A stretch of DNA of 64,000 nt. Source: Burkholderia cepacia. Its GTDB lineage: Bacteria; Pseudomonadota; Gammaproteobacteria; Burkholderiales; Burkholderiaceae. This document shows, piece by piece, positions 1-8,837 of this stretch. A program made the position numbers and the translations under genes. Every line of letters starts with the position of its first letter. Within the stretch, counting starts at the first letter, position 1. The notes below the pieces were generated by a model, which worked only from the letters and a program-made list of their open reading frames with translations, ran no database searches and was not told the DNA's origin. The DNA is taken from assembly GCF_029962485.1 (NCBI RefSeq), contig NZ_CP073637.1:3100001-3164000 (forward strand), given 5' to 3'.

Positions 1-1452
1 GTGTTCCTGTACAAGATCGTCGTGAAAACCGGCCAGTTCGACGTCATCCGTGCGTCCGTACTGTCGATCACCGACGACCAGCGCCTGCAGATGCTGCTGA
101 TCGGCTTCTCGTTCGGCGCATTCCTCGAAGGCGCCGCCGGCTTCGGCGCGCCCGTCGCGATCACGGCCGCGCTGCTCGTCGGGCTCGGCTTCAAGCCGCT
201 GCATGCGGCAGGACTGTGCCTGATTGCAAACACCGCGCCGGTCGCGTTCGGCGCGATGGGCATTCCGATCATCGTCGCCGGGCAGGTGACGGGCATCGAT
301 CCGTTGCACATCGGCGCGATGGCCGGCCGCCAGCTGCCGCTGCTGTCGCTCGCGGTGCCGTTCTGGCTCGTGTTCATGATGGACGGGCTGCGCGGCGTGC
401 GGCAGACCTGGCCGGCCGCGCTCGTCGCGGGCGGCAGCTTCGCGGTCACGCAGTACTTCACGTCGAACCACATCGGGCCCGAGCTGCCGGACATCACGTC
501 GTCGCTCGTCAGCCTCGTCGCGCTCGCGGCGTTCCTGAAGGTGTGGCAGCCGCGCACCGCGAAACAGCCGGCCGGCGGCCTCGTCGCGTCCGGCGGCGGC
601 GCGGCGCTCGCGGGCTTCGGCGGCACGGGCTCGCGCAACGGCTTCGGCACCGGCGCGAGCCGGCAGGCATCGCCGTACACGCTCGCGCAGACGGTGCGCG
701 CGTGGTCGCCATTCCTGATCCTGACGGCCGTCGTCACGGTCTGGAGCATCGCGCCGTTCAAGGCGCTGTTCGCCGCGCATGGCGCACTCGCGTCGACCGT
801 GCTGAAGTTCCACGTGGCCGGGCTCGACCAGCTCGTCGTGAAGACCGCGCCGATCGCCGCGACGCCGAAGGCGCTCGAAGCGGTGCTGAAGATCGATCTG
901 GTGTCGGCGGTCGGCAGCGCGATCCTCGTGACCGCGCTGATCTCGATGGCGCTGTTGCGGATGAAGCCGCGCGACGCGCTCGTCACGTTCGGCGAGACGC
1001 TGAAGGAGTTGACGCGCCCGATCCTGTCGATCGGCCTCGTGCTCGCGTTCGCGTTCGTCGCGAACTACTCGGGGATGTCGTCGACGCTTGCGCTGATGCT
1101 GGCCGCGACGGGCGCCGCATTCCCGTTCTTCTCGCCGTTCCTCGGCTGGCTCGGCGTGTTCCTGACGGGCTCGGACACGTCGTCGAACGCGCTGTTCTGT
1201 TCGCTGCAGCAGGCCACGGCCCATCAGCTCGGCGTGCCCGAGACGCTCGCGGTCGCCGCGAACACGACGGGCGGCGTGACCGCGAAGATGATCTCGCCGC
1301 AGTCGATCGCGGTCGCCTGCGCGGCGACGGGCCTCGTCGGCAAGGAGTCCGAGCTGTTCCGCTTCACCGTGCGGCACAGCCTGCTGTTCGCGGTGATCGT
1401 CGGGCTGATCACGCTCGTGCAGGCGTACGTGCTGCCGGGCATGGTGCCGTAA
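1..1452 (+). CDS. lldP: L-lactate permease, 5'-truncated by window edge
   Basis: This encodes a polytopic inner-membrane permease of the LctP/LldP family, which imports L-lactate (and glycolate) with protons. The visible 483 residues are mostly hydrophobic helices. Family-typical stretches are [16 protein letters not shown] near residue 40, [13 protein letters not shown] near 390 and [14 protein letters not shown] near 435. Family members are about 550 residues, so roughly 70 N-terminal residues lie before base 1. The GTG at base 1 is only the window boundary, not a start. A Gly/Ser/Ala-rich insert at about residues 192-220 is probably a cytoplasmic loop. The gene ends just before a strong bidirectional terminator. 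The family call is firm; the exact substrate is inferred. Confidence 0.88.
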   Translation: MFLYKIVVKTGQFDVIRASVLSITDDQRLQMLLIGFSFGAFLEGAAGFGAPVAITAALLVGLGFKPLHAAGLCLIANTAPVAFGAMGIPIIVAGQVTGIDPLHIGAMAGRQLPLLSLAVPFWLVFMMDGLRGVRQTWPAALVAGGSFAVTQYFTSNHIGPELPDITSSLVSLVALAAFLKVWQPRTAKQPAGGLVASGGGAALAGFGGTGSRNGFGTGASRQASPYTLAQTVRAWSPFLILTAVVTVWSIAPFKALFAAHGALASTVLKFHVAGLDQLVVKTAPIAATPKALEAVLKIDLVSAVGSAILVTALISMALLRMKPRDALVTFGETLKELTRPILSIGLVLAFAFVANYSGMSSTLALMLAATGAAFPFFSPFLGWLGVFLTGSDTSSNALFCSLQQATAHQLGVPETLAVAANTTGGVTAKMISPQSIAVACAATGLVGKESELFRFTVRHSLLFAVIVGLITLVQAYVLPGMVP

Positions 1453-1480
1453 GCGGCGCGCGGCCGGGCCCAAAAAACAA

Positions 1481-1512
1481 AACCCCACGCCCGAACGAGC
1501 GTGGGGTTTTTC
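1481..1512. terminator. Bidirectional Rho-independent terminator
   Basis: A perfect 10-bp stem, AACCCCACGC pairing with GCGTGGGGTT, closes an 8-base loop and is followed by a T run. An A-rich run precedes it, so it can also serve the opposite strand. It lies between the converging lactate permease and M48 peptidase genes. Confidence 0.9.
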
Positions 1513-1567
1513 CTTTCGCGTGCCGATCGCCGGCGCGGGCCGGCGATTCGTCATGCGCGTGGCGCGA

Positions 1568-2329
1568 TCAGCTGCCCTTCGCGATGCGATCCTGGATGTG
1601 CTGCGCACGGCTCGCCGACGACGGGTGCGAGCTCATCATCGAGCTTTGGCCGCCGTCCATCTGCGCGAGCTTCTGGAAGCCGGTGACGAGGCCCTTCTGG
1701 CTCATGCCCTTCTGCTTCATCAGGTCGAACGAGTAGTCGTCCGCGGCGCTTTCCTGCGTTTGCGAGAACTGCGCGTTGATGAACTTCTCGGTGATGTCGC
1801 CGAGCTGCGAGCTCGACAGCGCCGCCACGCCCGGCGATGCCGCGCCGGCCGCGCTGCGCGCCGCGCTCACCGCGTACGCCGTCTGCATCGCCTTCTTCGA
1901 GTGACCCAGTGCAACGTGGCCCATTTCATGACCGATCACGCCGCGCAGCTCGTCGTCGTTCATCATGTCCATCAGGCCGCTGTACACGCGCACGCAGCCA
2001 TTGCCCATCGCCCACGCGTTGACGTCCTTGGTCATGTAGACCTTGTAGTTGATCTTCTGGCCGTTCAGCGTCATGTCGCCGAAGCCCTTCATCACCTTCG
2101 TCAGGCGCTTCGCGTACGCGCTGTTCGCCGGTGCGATCTTCGACTCGGCATCGCTGGACTTGCACGATTCGTTCGACAGGGCGGCGATGTCGCTGTCCGA
2201 CAGCGTCGCCGCCTTGTACAGGTTCGTCCCCGCCGACGTCAGGCTGTTCGCGTCAAGGCCTTGCACCCCGCCGCATGCGCTCAACAGAAACGCCACGCCA
2301 CACGCCGCCACCGCTTTCTTGAGTTGCAT
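1568..2329 (-). CDS. M48 family zinc metallopeptidase lipoprotein
   Basis: This is a predicted outer-membrane-anchored metallopeptidase of the M48 (LoiP/YcaL-like) group, involved in envelope protein quality control. The 253-residue product starts with a lipoprotein signal ending LLSAC (lipidated Cys at residue 19). It carries the zinc motif HEMGH at residues 134-138 and a likely third ligand, the Glu of ESAAD, near residue 193. I chose the ATG at 2329 because GAGGGA lies just upstream and the signal peptide begins there; an in-frame start 45 bases further upstream would put extra residues before the signal. No TPR or BepA-like tail is present. The family is clear; the substrate is unknown. 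Confidence 0.85.
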   Translation of the reverse strand: MQLKKAVAACGVAFLLSACGGVQGLDANSLTSAGTNLYKAATLSDSDIAALSNESCKSSDAESKIAPANSAYAKRLTKVMKGFGDMTLNGQKINYKVYMTKDVNAWAMGNGCVRVYSGLMDMMNDDELRGVIGHEMGHVALGHSKKAMQTAYAVSAARSAAGAASPGVAALSSSQLGDITEKFINAQFSQTQESAADDYSFDLMKQKGMSQKGLVTGFQKLAQMDGGQSSMMSSHPSSASRAQHIQDRIAKGS

Positions 2330-2531
2330 CCCGGAATCCCTCGATAGTTGTATTTGGGAGCGGCGATTTTGCATAATCCGGCAGAAAATTACCAGATGTT
2401 TACATCAGATGACACGTTCATTACTCGACGAATCGAAATAAATCGGTGATCCGCCACCAGATTGGCGACGAAAATCGTTGCAATCGTCGCACCCGGGCGA
2501 CGATCGAGAGGGAGAACGGGCGAGCCGCCGC

Positions 2532-3314
2532 TCAGGCGGCCTGGTTGCGGCGTCGCGTCAACCGCCGCGCGACCAGCATCGGCAACCGCACCGCGAAGCC
2601 GGCGAACAGGCGCAGGTGCATCCATGCGAGCAGCGCATTGTCGCGGCCATAGTGGAAGTGCGAGACGCCGCCTTCGTGGCGGCCGAAATAACGTACCGGA
2701 GCGTCGATGCGGATCGGGCGCACGCCGGCCCAGCACAGCCGCACGGCCGCTTCGGGATCGAAGTCGAAGCCGCGCATCCACGGCTGGCGGCGCATGATTG
2801 CCGCGAGCGGCGCGACCGGATACACGCGAAACCCGTACAGCGAATCGCCGATGCCGGCCCACAGCGTCTCGAGGTCGGCCCATGCGTTCGACAGGCGGCG
2901 GCCCTGCACGCGCAACTGCGGCGCGCTCGCGTCGAACTTCGGCACGCCGAGCACCATCGCGTCGGTCTCGGCCTGCGAGGCGGCCATGAAGGCGGGAATC
3001 AGGTCGGCCGGATGCTGGCCGTCGGAATCCATCGTCAGCACGTGCGTGAAGCCGCTCGCGGCGGCCGCATCGAGCCCCGCGAGCACCGCGGCGCCCTTGC
3101 CGCGATTCTCCGGCAGCACGATCACGCGCAAGCCGGGATCGCGTTCGGCCATCGCCTGCAGTCGTTCGGCGCTGCCGTCGGTGCTGCCGTCGACGACGAC
3201 CCACACCGGATTCCACTGCGCGCGCGCATTGCGCACGGTCGTATCGACCTTGACGCCCGGGTTGTAGCTCGGGATCAGCACGAGATGGGTGGACGAGGCG
3301 TGCAGCTTGGACAT
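2532..3314 (-). CDS. Family 2 glycosyltransferase of the aryl-polyene cluster
   Basis: This encodes a GT-A fold glycosyltransferase of 260 residues. VDGSTDGS is at residues 41-48, RGKGAA at 71-76, and the nucleotide-sugar/metal motif DSD at 96-98 within LTMDSDGQHPADL. The basic, hydrophobic C-terminus suggests membrane association. It is the last gene of the minus arm. Related aryl-polyene and xanthomonadin clusters also carry GT2 enzymes, thought to modify the polyene or its lipid anchor. The start at 3314 fits the usual GT2 length but lacks a Shine-Dalgarno sequence. A longer start at 3449 has GGAG 8 bases upstream and overlaps the chorismatase stop as ATGA, so the N-terminus is uncertain. 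Donor and acceptor are unknown. Confidence 0.82.
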   Translation of the reverse strand: MSKLHASSTHLVLIPSYNPGVKVDTTVRNARAQWNPVWVVVDGSTDGSAERLQAMAERDPGLRVIVLPENRGKGAAVLAGLDAAAASGFTHVLTMDSDGQHPADLIPAFMAASQAETDAMVLGVPKFDASAPQLRVQGRRLSNAWADLETLWAGIGDSLYGFRVYPVAPLAAIMRRQPWMRGFDFDPEAAVRLCWAGVRPIRIDAPVRYFGRHEGGVSHFHYGRDNALLAWMHLRLFAGFAVRLPMLVARRLTRRRNQAA

Positions 3315-3445
3315 GGAAACAGCCGATTGCGAAGACGGGGATCCTGACAAAAGTTTATGACTTGCCGACGAACGGCGGCAGGTTTCGTCGACCAGGACAT
3401 CGTCGACGTCGTGCGCCGGTTGCCGGATCGTGAGGTTCTCGCGCT

Positions 3446-4648
3446 TCATGACAGCCACTCCATTGCATGCCCGGCGCTGGCCTCGATCTCGACCAGCAGG
3501 TCGTCGCGGCACACGTCCGCGTGGACGAACAGCGGCCGCACGCGAGGGCCGGCCGCATCGCGCAGCACGCGCCCGATCGCGGCGAGCGCCGCGGTATCGC
3601 CGGCGTCGCGCACGTAGACGCGATAGCTCAAATCGGCGAGCGAGAACGGGCCATGCCCCTGCCGCTCGGCCTGCTCGAGCACCGCCGCGAGGTTCGCGAC
3701 CGTCTCGCGCGTCTGCGCGACGACGTCGCCGTGATGCACGGTGTGGTGCCCGACGATGCTCGCGGTACCCGAGACGAACAGCACCGGCGCCGCGTCGTCA
3801 TCGGCCCATGCGGCGGCGCGCGCGAACGTCGGCGCACGCGGGCCGTACTGCGCCGGGTAGTGGTACGCGCTGACCTGGCGCGGATTCTCGACCGGATCGG
3901 CCGGCGTGCGGCTCGCGAGGAAATGAATCGCGAGCGGCGCGGCCGGCGGCGCATCGCCCTCGACCGGCACGACCGACCCGAGCGCGCACGCGGCCGGCAC
4001 GCCGCCCGTCAGCGCACGACGGCACGCGTCGAACGCATGCTGACGGCCGATATTGAACTGACGATAGCGCTCGATCCCGAACTGCACCGCATTGATCGCC
4101 GGCACCGTGTTCCAGATGCGCAGCGGATGCGGCATGTCGAGCGTATCGAGCAGGTCGAACAGCATGCGGTATGCGTCGAACGTCGCGCGCTCGAGCGGCA
4201 TATCGCCGTCGCGCGTGGCGTGCGCCTCGTGCACGACGATGCTGCCGAACACGAGGCCGGCCGTATCGCTGTAACGGTAGTGCAGCGCGCCGCGCCGTTC
4301 GCTGCGCAGGTCGCGCGCATCGCATTGCCAGATTTCGCAGACGGCATCGTCCGGTGCGGCATCGGCGCCGAGCAGCGCCATCTGCACCGGTGCGACCGGC
4401 AGGCCCGGCACGCGATCGGCGAGCAGCCGTTCCACCGCATCGGCATGCGAGCTTGCCGCGCCGATGCACACCGCACCCAACGCGCCCGGCAGGACGTGTT
4501 CGAAGCGGGCATCGTCCAGCAACGCGACAAGCCGCGCACGGCTCATCTGGACGAGCCGCAGTGCGCGGTCGCCGCCCTGCGCGAACGGCGCGGTGGCGGA
4601 CGGCAGCGAACAGGGGCGCCGTTCGGCGTCGACTGGATGTACGGACAC
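3446..4648 (-). CDS. Chorismatase (XanB2/FkbO/Hyg5 type), hydroxybenzoate-forming
   Basis: This 400-residue protein belongs to the chorismatase family, whose members hydrolyse or rearrange chorismate to 3- and/or 4-hydroxybenzoate or dihydroxy-cyclohexadienoate. Visible family motifs are LRIWNTVPAIN near residue 178, YRQFNIGRQHAF near 195, NPRQVSAYHYP near 257, SGTASIVGHHTVHHGD near 294, and a C-terminal LLVEIEA, whose acidic residue corresponds to the family's catalytic Glu. It sits in the polyene cluster beside the ketoreductase and glycosyltransferase, as XanB2 does in xanthomonadin clusters, so it probably makes the aryl starter. The start is GTG at 4648 with GAGGA about 8 bases upstream. 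Which hydroxybenzoate isomer is made cannot be read from sequence alone. Confidence 0.88.
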   Translation of the reverse strand: MSVHPVDAERRPCSLPSATAPFAQGGDRALRLVQMSRARLVALLDDARFEHVLPGALGAVCIGAASSHADAVERLLADRVPGLPVAPVQMALLGADAAPDDAVCEIWQCDARDLRSERRGALHYRYSDTAGLVFGSIVVHEAHATRDGDMPLERATFDAYRMLFDLLDTLDMPHPLRIWNTVPAINAVQFGIERYRQFNIGRQHAFDACRRALTGGVPAACALGSVVPVEGDAPPAAPLAIHFLASRTPADPVENPRQVSAYHYPAQYGPRAPTFARAAAWADDDAAPVLFVSGTASIVGHHTVHHGDVVAQTRETVANLAAVLEQAERQGHGPFSLADLSYRVYVRDAGDTAALAAIGRVLRDAAGPRVRPLFVHADVCRDDLLVEIEASAGHAMEWLS

Positions 4649-4734
4649 TTCGATTTCCTCACTATGCGGCGCAGGCCGCGCGGCAGCACGGCCCTGCGCC
4701 GCGTTGCGTTACTCGACGGACGCGGCGCGCGCCA

Positions 4735-5451
4735 TCACGCGAGCCCGCCGTTGACGGACAGCACCTGCCCCGTCACATAGGCCGCGGCGTCGGACACGAG
4801 ATACGCGACCATCGCCGCGACTTCGTCGGGCCGGCCCGCGCGTTGCGCGGGTACGAGCTGCTTGATGCGTTCGGCGGGGAACGCCTGTTCGGCCATCGGC
4901 GATTCGATGATGCCGGGCGCCACCGCGTTCACGGTGATGCCGCGCGACGCGAGCTCCAGCGACAGCGACTTCGTCGCGCCGATCAGCCCCGCCTTCGCGG
5001 CCGCATAATTGACCTGCCCGCGGTTGCCGGTCACGCCGGCCACCGACGCGATGTTGACGATCCGCCCGCGCCGCGTGCGGATCATCGGCAACAGCAGCGG
5101 CTGCGTGACGTTAAAAAAGCCGTTGAGCGTCACGTCGATCACGCTGTGCCACTGCTGGTGTGACATGCCGGCCATCGGCGCGTCGTCGTGAATGCCCGCG
5201 TTGTTGACGAGGATCTGCACCGGCGACTCGTCGATGAACGGCTTCAGCGCGGCGAGCGTCGCATCGGCGTCGGTCACGTCGAACGCGATCGCGTGCGCGA
5301 CGCCGCCGGCCGAGACGATCTGCTGCGCGACCGCCTCCGCCTGCGCGAGATGGCGGTTCGCATGCACCCACACCTCATGGCCGGCCTGCGCGAGCGCCGT
5401 GCAGATCGCCTGCCCGAGTGCGCCGCTGCCGCCCGTCACGAGCGCCCGCAT
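4735..5451 (-). CDS. 3-oxoacyl-ACP reductase (FabG-like) of the polyene cluster
   Basis: This is a short-chain dehydrogenase of 238 residues that should reduce beta-ketoacyl-ACP with NADPH in each round of polyene elongation. The cofactor motif TGGSGALG is at residues 6-13, NNAG near 86, and the catalytic set is Ser in NIASVAG with Tyr/Lys in NYAAAK. The ATG at 5451 has GGAG 7 bases upstream; a GTG 27 bases earlier is a weaker alternative. It lies between the chorismatase and ACP genes in the minus arm. This is likely a pathway-dedicated reductase rather than the main fatty-acid FabG, an inference from its neighbours. Confidence 0.9.
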   Translation of the reverse strand: MRALVTGGSGALGQAICTALAQAGHEVWVHANRHLAQAEAVAQQIVSAGGVAHAIAFDVTDADATLAALKPFIDESPVQILVNNAGIHDDAPMAGMSHQQWHSVIDVTLNGFFNVTQPLLLPMIRTRRGRIVNIASVAGVTGNRGQVNYAAAKAGLIGATKSLSLELASRGITVNAVAPGIIESPMAEQAFPAERIKQLVPAQRAGRPDEVAAMVAYLVSDAAAYVTGQVLSVNGGLA

Positions 5452-5546
5452 CCAATTGCTCCGTTCATCGCGTTTCACCTCGATCGACGCGGCGTCGATT
5501 CGTACACCGATCGCCGCCGCATGCCGTCATTTATTGCGCGCTGCCG

Positions 5547-5810
5547 TCACTTCGTGCGATGCGCGGCGACGTACGCGGCCAGCGCGCCGAGCGTCGCAAA
5601 GATCTTCTGGTTGTCCGGGTTGTCCGAGCGCAGCTCGAAGCCGTATTTCTTCGAGATCAGCAGCGCGATTTCGAGGATGTCGATGGAGTCGAGCCCGAAA
5701 CCTTCGCCGTACAGCGGAGTGTCGGCCGTCACCGTGTCGAGCGGGACATCTTCGAGATTCAGTTCGCCGATGATCAGCGTGGCGAGCTCTTGTTCCAGTG
5801 CGTTCATCAT
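5547..5810 (-). CDS. Acyl carrier protein of the aryl-polyene cluster
   Basis: This small acidic protein of 87 residues has the phosphopantetheine attachment motif GLDSIDILE, with the modified Ser at about residue 42. It is followed by a helix typical of ACPs in aryl-polyene clusters (ISKKYGFEL). It would carry the aryl starter and growing polyene between ligase, ketosynthases, reductase and dehydratases. It is the first gene of the minus arm, read divergently from the synthase operon. Two adjacent ATG codons (5810 and 5807) are possible starts and neither has a clear Shine-Dalgarno sequence. Many aryl-polyene clusters carry two ACPs; only this one is seen here. Confidence 0.88.
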   Translation of the reverse strand: MMNALEQELATLIIGELNLEDVPLDTVTADTPLYGEGFGLDSIDILEIALLISKKYGFELRSDNPDNQKIFATLGALAAYVAAHRTK

Positions 5811-6375
5811 GCGTGCGGGCAGGCGGCCCATGGCAGCGGGAGGCGCCCGGAAACGGCAACTGTCGTGCACGCCCGGCGCGTGCAAATCTCCGTCCCTCCG
5901 GCGTCTGCCGGCTTCCCCGCCTGCGTTATTTGGGGATTGTTTGTAAAAGTTACGCGGATTCTAGACGAAGGGTATCGGGCCGTATACCGCGAATGGTTAC
6001 AGACTGGCGAGCCGGCGCCGCGGCCCGTTTCGGCACGCGAATGCACGAGACGCTTGAGCCGCTTTGGATGGAAATGGACCGACCCCGCGAAACCGTTCGT
6101 CCGGTCCCATACAATCGGTTACAAAACCCGGTCGCACCGGCCCCGAACACGCGGTGCCGCGGCCCTAAAATGAGCGTGCCCGACCACCGGCCCGGATCCG
6201 CGTCCCGGCCGCCATTCATATGATGTTTGACGGCCCGACCTCCGCGTCCGGCCACGATCCGCTAGATGTCTCCAGTCATGCCGCGTCCAACCTTCCGCTC
6301 CGTTCCGGTTCGCCCGCTCGTCCGCCGTGCCGCGGCCGTCGGCCGGTGCCCGCGCCGCGCGCATGGAGGCGGCCG
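5811..6375. promoter_or_regulatory. Divergent control region of the polyene cluster
   Basis: I see no convincing gene in this stretch. It separates the minus arm (ACP, reductase, chorismatase, glycosyltransferase) from the plus arm, so promoters for both must lie here or just outside. Local AT-rich patches at about 5928-5965 and 6108-6127 are the best candidate promoter zones. A short inverted repeat, GGTAT/ATACC, lies at 5970-5988. I could not find a clear -35/-10 pair with correct spacing on either strand. Confidence 0.4.
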
Positions 6376-7029
6376 ATGAGCAGGCTGCTGTCCGTCCTGC
6401 GCGGCGCCGCAGCGGTCGGTGCCGTGGCGGCCTACCAGGTGGGCGCGCACTACGCGAGCGCGACGCCGGGCGCGCACGGTTTCGGCCTCGCGATGGCGCT
6501 CGTGCCGCCGCTGCTGCTCGCGCTCGGCGCGGCGCTGCGCTCGCCACGGCGCGCCTGGCTCGCGCCGGCTTGGCTGCTGGCCGCCGCCGCGCTGTGGGCC
6601 GCGCGCGCGCCGCTCGCGCAGCACTTCGAATGGGGCCTGTATCTGGAACACGCGAGCTTCAACCTTGCGATGGCGCTGCTGTTCGGCCGCACGCTCGCAG
6701 CCGGCCAGGTGCCGCTGTGCACGCGCTTCGCGGCGATGATCCACGGCACGGTCACGCCGGCCGTCGCCCGTTATACGCGGCAGATCACGCTCGCGTGGAC
6801 GCTGTTCTTCGTCGCGACCGCCGCCGTGTCGACGCTGCTGTTCGCAACCGCGCCGATCGTCACGTGGTCGACGTTCGCGAACTATCTGTCGCTGCCGCTC
6901 GTCGCCGTGATGTTCGCCGCCGAGCATGCGTGCCGACGGTTCGCGCTGCCGCACGAACCGCGGCCGCGGATGGTCGACGCGGTGCGCGCATATCGCGCGA
7001 CGACACACGCGTCGCAGGCGTTCCGATGA
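6376..7029 (+). CDS. COG4648-type membrane protein of aryl-polyene clusters
   Basis: This integral membrane protein of 217 residues has about six predicted hydrophobic segments, among them AVGAVAAYQVGAHYA, MALVPPLLLALGAAL, ITLAWTLFFVATAAVSTLLF and the LSLPLVAVMFAAEHA region. A small conserved membrane protein of this type commonly precedes the AMP-ligase gene in aryl-polyene clusters; its biochemical role is not established. The ATG at 6376 is chosen because GGAGGC lies 5 bases upstream. An in-frame upstream extension of 52 residues is arginine/proline-rich and looks non-coding. It is the first gene of the plus-strand operon. Family recognition is moderate and rests on context plus the hydrophobic pattern. 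Confidence 0.75.
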   Translation: MSRLLSVLRGAAAVGAVAAYQVGAHYASATPGAHGFGLAMALVPPLLLALGAALRSPRRAWLAPAWLLAAAALWAARAPLAQHFEWGLYLEHASFNLAMALLFGRTLAAGQVPLCTRFAAMIHGTVTPAVARYTRQITLAWTLFFVATAAVSTLLFATAPIVTWSTFANYLSLPLVAVMFAAEHACRRFALPHEPRPRMVDAVRAYRATTHASQAFR

Positions 7030-7094
7030 ATTCATGACCGGCGCGCCGCCGCGCACGCGGCCGCGCCGGCCTTCGCTCCCGTCTTGACCGATTT

Positions 7095-8837
7095 ATGCCG
7101 ACTCACCCGCTGGTATTCCATTCCTCGCCGGACCAGACGATCGCCTGGCGCGACGGCACGCCCGTCACCGTGCGCGCGTTCGTCGCCGACGTCGCGCGCG
7201 TGGCCGCCGCGCTGCCCGCCGGCGGCCACGTATTCAACGTGTGCCGCGACCGCTACCGCTTCGCGGTCAGCCTGTGCGCGGCGCTCGTCGCCGGCAAGAT
7301 CAGCCTGCTGCCGTCGACGCACACGCCGGAAATGGTCCGCCAGCTCGCCTCGTTCGCACCCGACGCGTTCTGCCTGCACGACGCGCCCGACTGCACGATC
7401 GACCTGCCGCGCTTCGCCTATCCCGACACCGCGCCCGGCGAACTTGCGAGCGATGCGCCGTTCGCCGTGCCGCAGATCGACGCGGCGCGGATCATGGCCT
7501 ACGTGTTCACGTCCGGCTCGACCGGCGCGCCGGTGCCGCACCGCAAGACCTGGGGTTTCCTGGTCGGCTGCGTGCGTGCGGCGGCCGACCGCCTCGGCCT
7601 GCTCGACGGCCGCGCGGCCACGCTGATCGGCACGGTGCCCGCGCAGCACATGTACGGCTTCGAGTCGACGGTGCTGCTTGCGCTGATCGGCGGCCTCGCG
7701 TTCAGCAACCGCCAGCCGTTCTACCCGGTCGACATCCGCGACGAGCTCGACGCGATCCCGCAACCGCGCGTGCTCGTCACGTCGCCGATCCACCTGCGCG
7801 CGCTGCTGTCCGCCGGCCACGCACTGCCGCCGGCGGCGCTCGTGCTGTCGGCCACCGCGCCGCTGTCGGAAAAGCTCGCATGCGAAGCCGAGGCCGCGCT
7901 CGATGCGCCGCTCGTCGAGATCTACGGCAGCACCGAGACCGGCCAGATCGCGACCCGCCGCACGTCGCAGGGCGCGACGTGGGAACTGTTCCCGGAGATC
8001 CGCCTCGACGCGCGCGACGAACCGGACGACGACGACAGCGGGCCGACCGTCTGGGTGTCGGGCGGCCACGTGGAAGCGCCCGTGCCGATGGGCGATGCGC
8101 TCGAACTGCTCGGTGACGGCCGGTTCCTGCTGCATGGCCGCAAGGCCGACCTCGTCAACATCGCCGGCAAGCGCACGTCGCTCGCGTACCTGAACCATCA
8201 GCTCAACGCGATTCCGCAGGTGGTCGACGGCGTGTTCTTCATGCCCGACGAAGCCGCACCGGCGCACGACGACACCCGCCTCGAGCCGATCACGCGCCTC
8301 GTCGCGCTCGTCGTCGCACCGACGCTCACGACCGCCGACCTGCAGCGCGCGCTGCGCGAGAGGATCGATCCCGCGTTCATGCCGCGCCCGCTCGTGTTCG
8401 TCGACGCACTGCCGCGCAACGAAACGGGCAAACTGCCGCGCGATGTGCTCGCCGCGCTCGTTGCGCAACACGCGCGCGCCGTGGCCGCGCCGGTGCCCGA
8501 ACGCGACACGGCCGCCGCGCCCGCACTCGCGTTCACGGTTCCCGCCGACCATCCGGCGCTGCCCGGCCACTTCCCCGGCCATCCGGTCGTGCCGGGCGTC
8601 GTGCTGCTCGATCACGCGATCCACGCGATCGGCACCGCGCTGAACCGTCCGCTGCACGCGTGGCGGCTCGGTTCAGCGAAATTCCTGAGCCCGGTCGCGC
8701 CGGGCGAACCGCTCGATCTCGCGTACGACGCCGCGCCCAGCGGCGCGATCCGCTTCACGCTGCGTGCCGGGTCGCGCGAGGTCGCAACCGGCGTGCTGTC
8801 CGCGCCGCCGGCCGCGCAGGATGGCGCGCAGCCATGA
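7095..8837 (+). CDS. Aryl-polyene AMP-ligase fused to hot-dog dehydratase
   Basis: This 580-residue two-domain protein begins with an adenylate-forming ligase domain: FTSGSTGAP at residues 138-146, YGSTETG near 275, and the C-terminal lysine motif PRNETGKLPRD near 445. The last 90 or so residues form a FabA/FabZ-like hot-dog domain with HPALPGHFPGHPVVPG. The ligase part should activate the hydroxybenzoate starter and load it on the ACP. The hot-dog part should dehydrate 3-hydroxyacyl intermediates to build conjugated double bonds. In other aryl-polyene clusters these are separate proteins (ApeH- and ApeI-like), so this is a natural fusion. The stop overlaps the next start as ATGA. Confidence 0.88.
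   Translation: MPTHPLVFHSSPDQTIAWRDGTPVTVRAFVADVARVAAALPAGGHVFNVCRDRYRFAVSLCAALVAGKISLLPSTHTPEMVRQLASFAPDAFCLHDAPDCTIDLPRFAYPDTAPGELASDAPFAVPQIDAARIMAYVFTSGSTGAPVPHRKTWGFLVGCVRAAADRLGLLDGRAATLIGTVPAQHMYGFESTVLLALIGGLAFSNRQPFYPVDIRDELDAIPQPRVLVTSPIHLRALLSAGHALPPAALVLSATAPLSEKLACEAEAALDAPLVEIYGSTETGQIATRRTSQGATWELFPEIRLDARDEPDDDDSGPTVWVSGGHVEAPVPMGDALELLGDGRFLLHGRKADLVNIAGKRTSLAYLNHQLNAIPQVVDGVFFMPDEAAPAHDDTRLEPITRLVALVVAPTLTTADLQRALRERIDPAFMPRPLVFVDALPRNETGKLPRDVLAALVAQHARAVAAPVPERDTAAAPALAFTVPADHPALPGHFPGHPVVPGVVLLDHAIHAIGTALNRPLHAWRLGSAKFLSPVAPGEPLDLAYDAAPSGAIRFTLRAGSREVATGVLSAPPAAQDGAQP

Noticed and set aside
7032..8657. A long minus-strand frame opposite the polyene ligase
   Set aside because: No motif and Arg/Ala/Val-rich; the ligase motifs on the plus strand are unambiguous.
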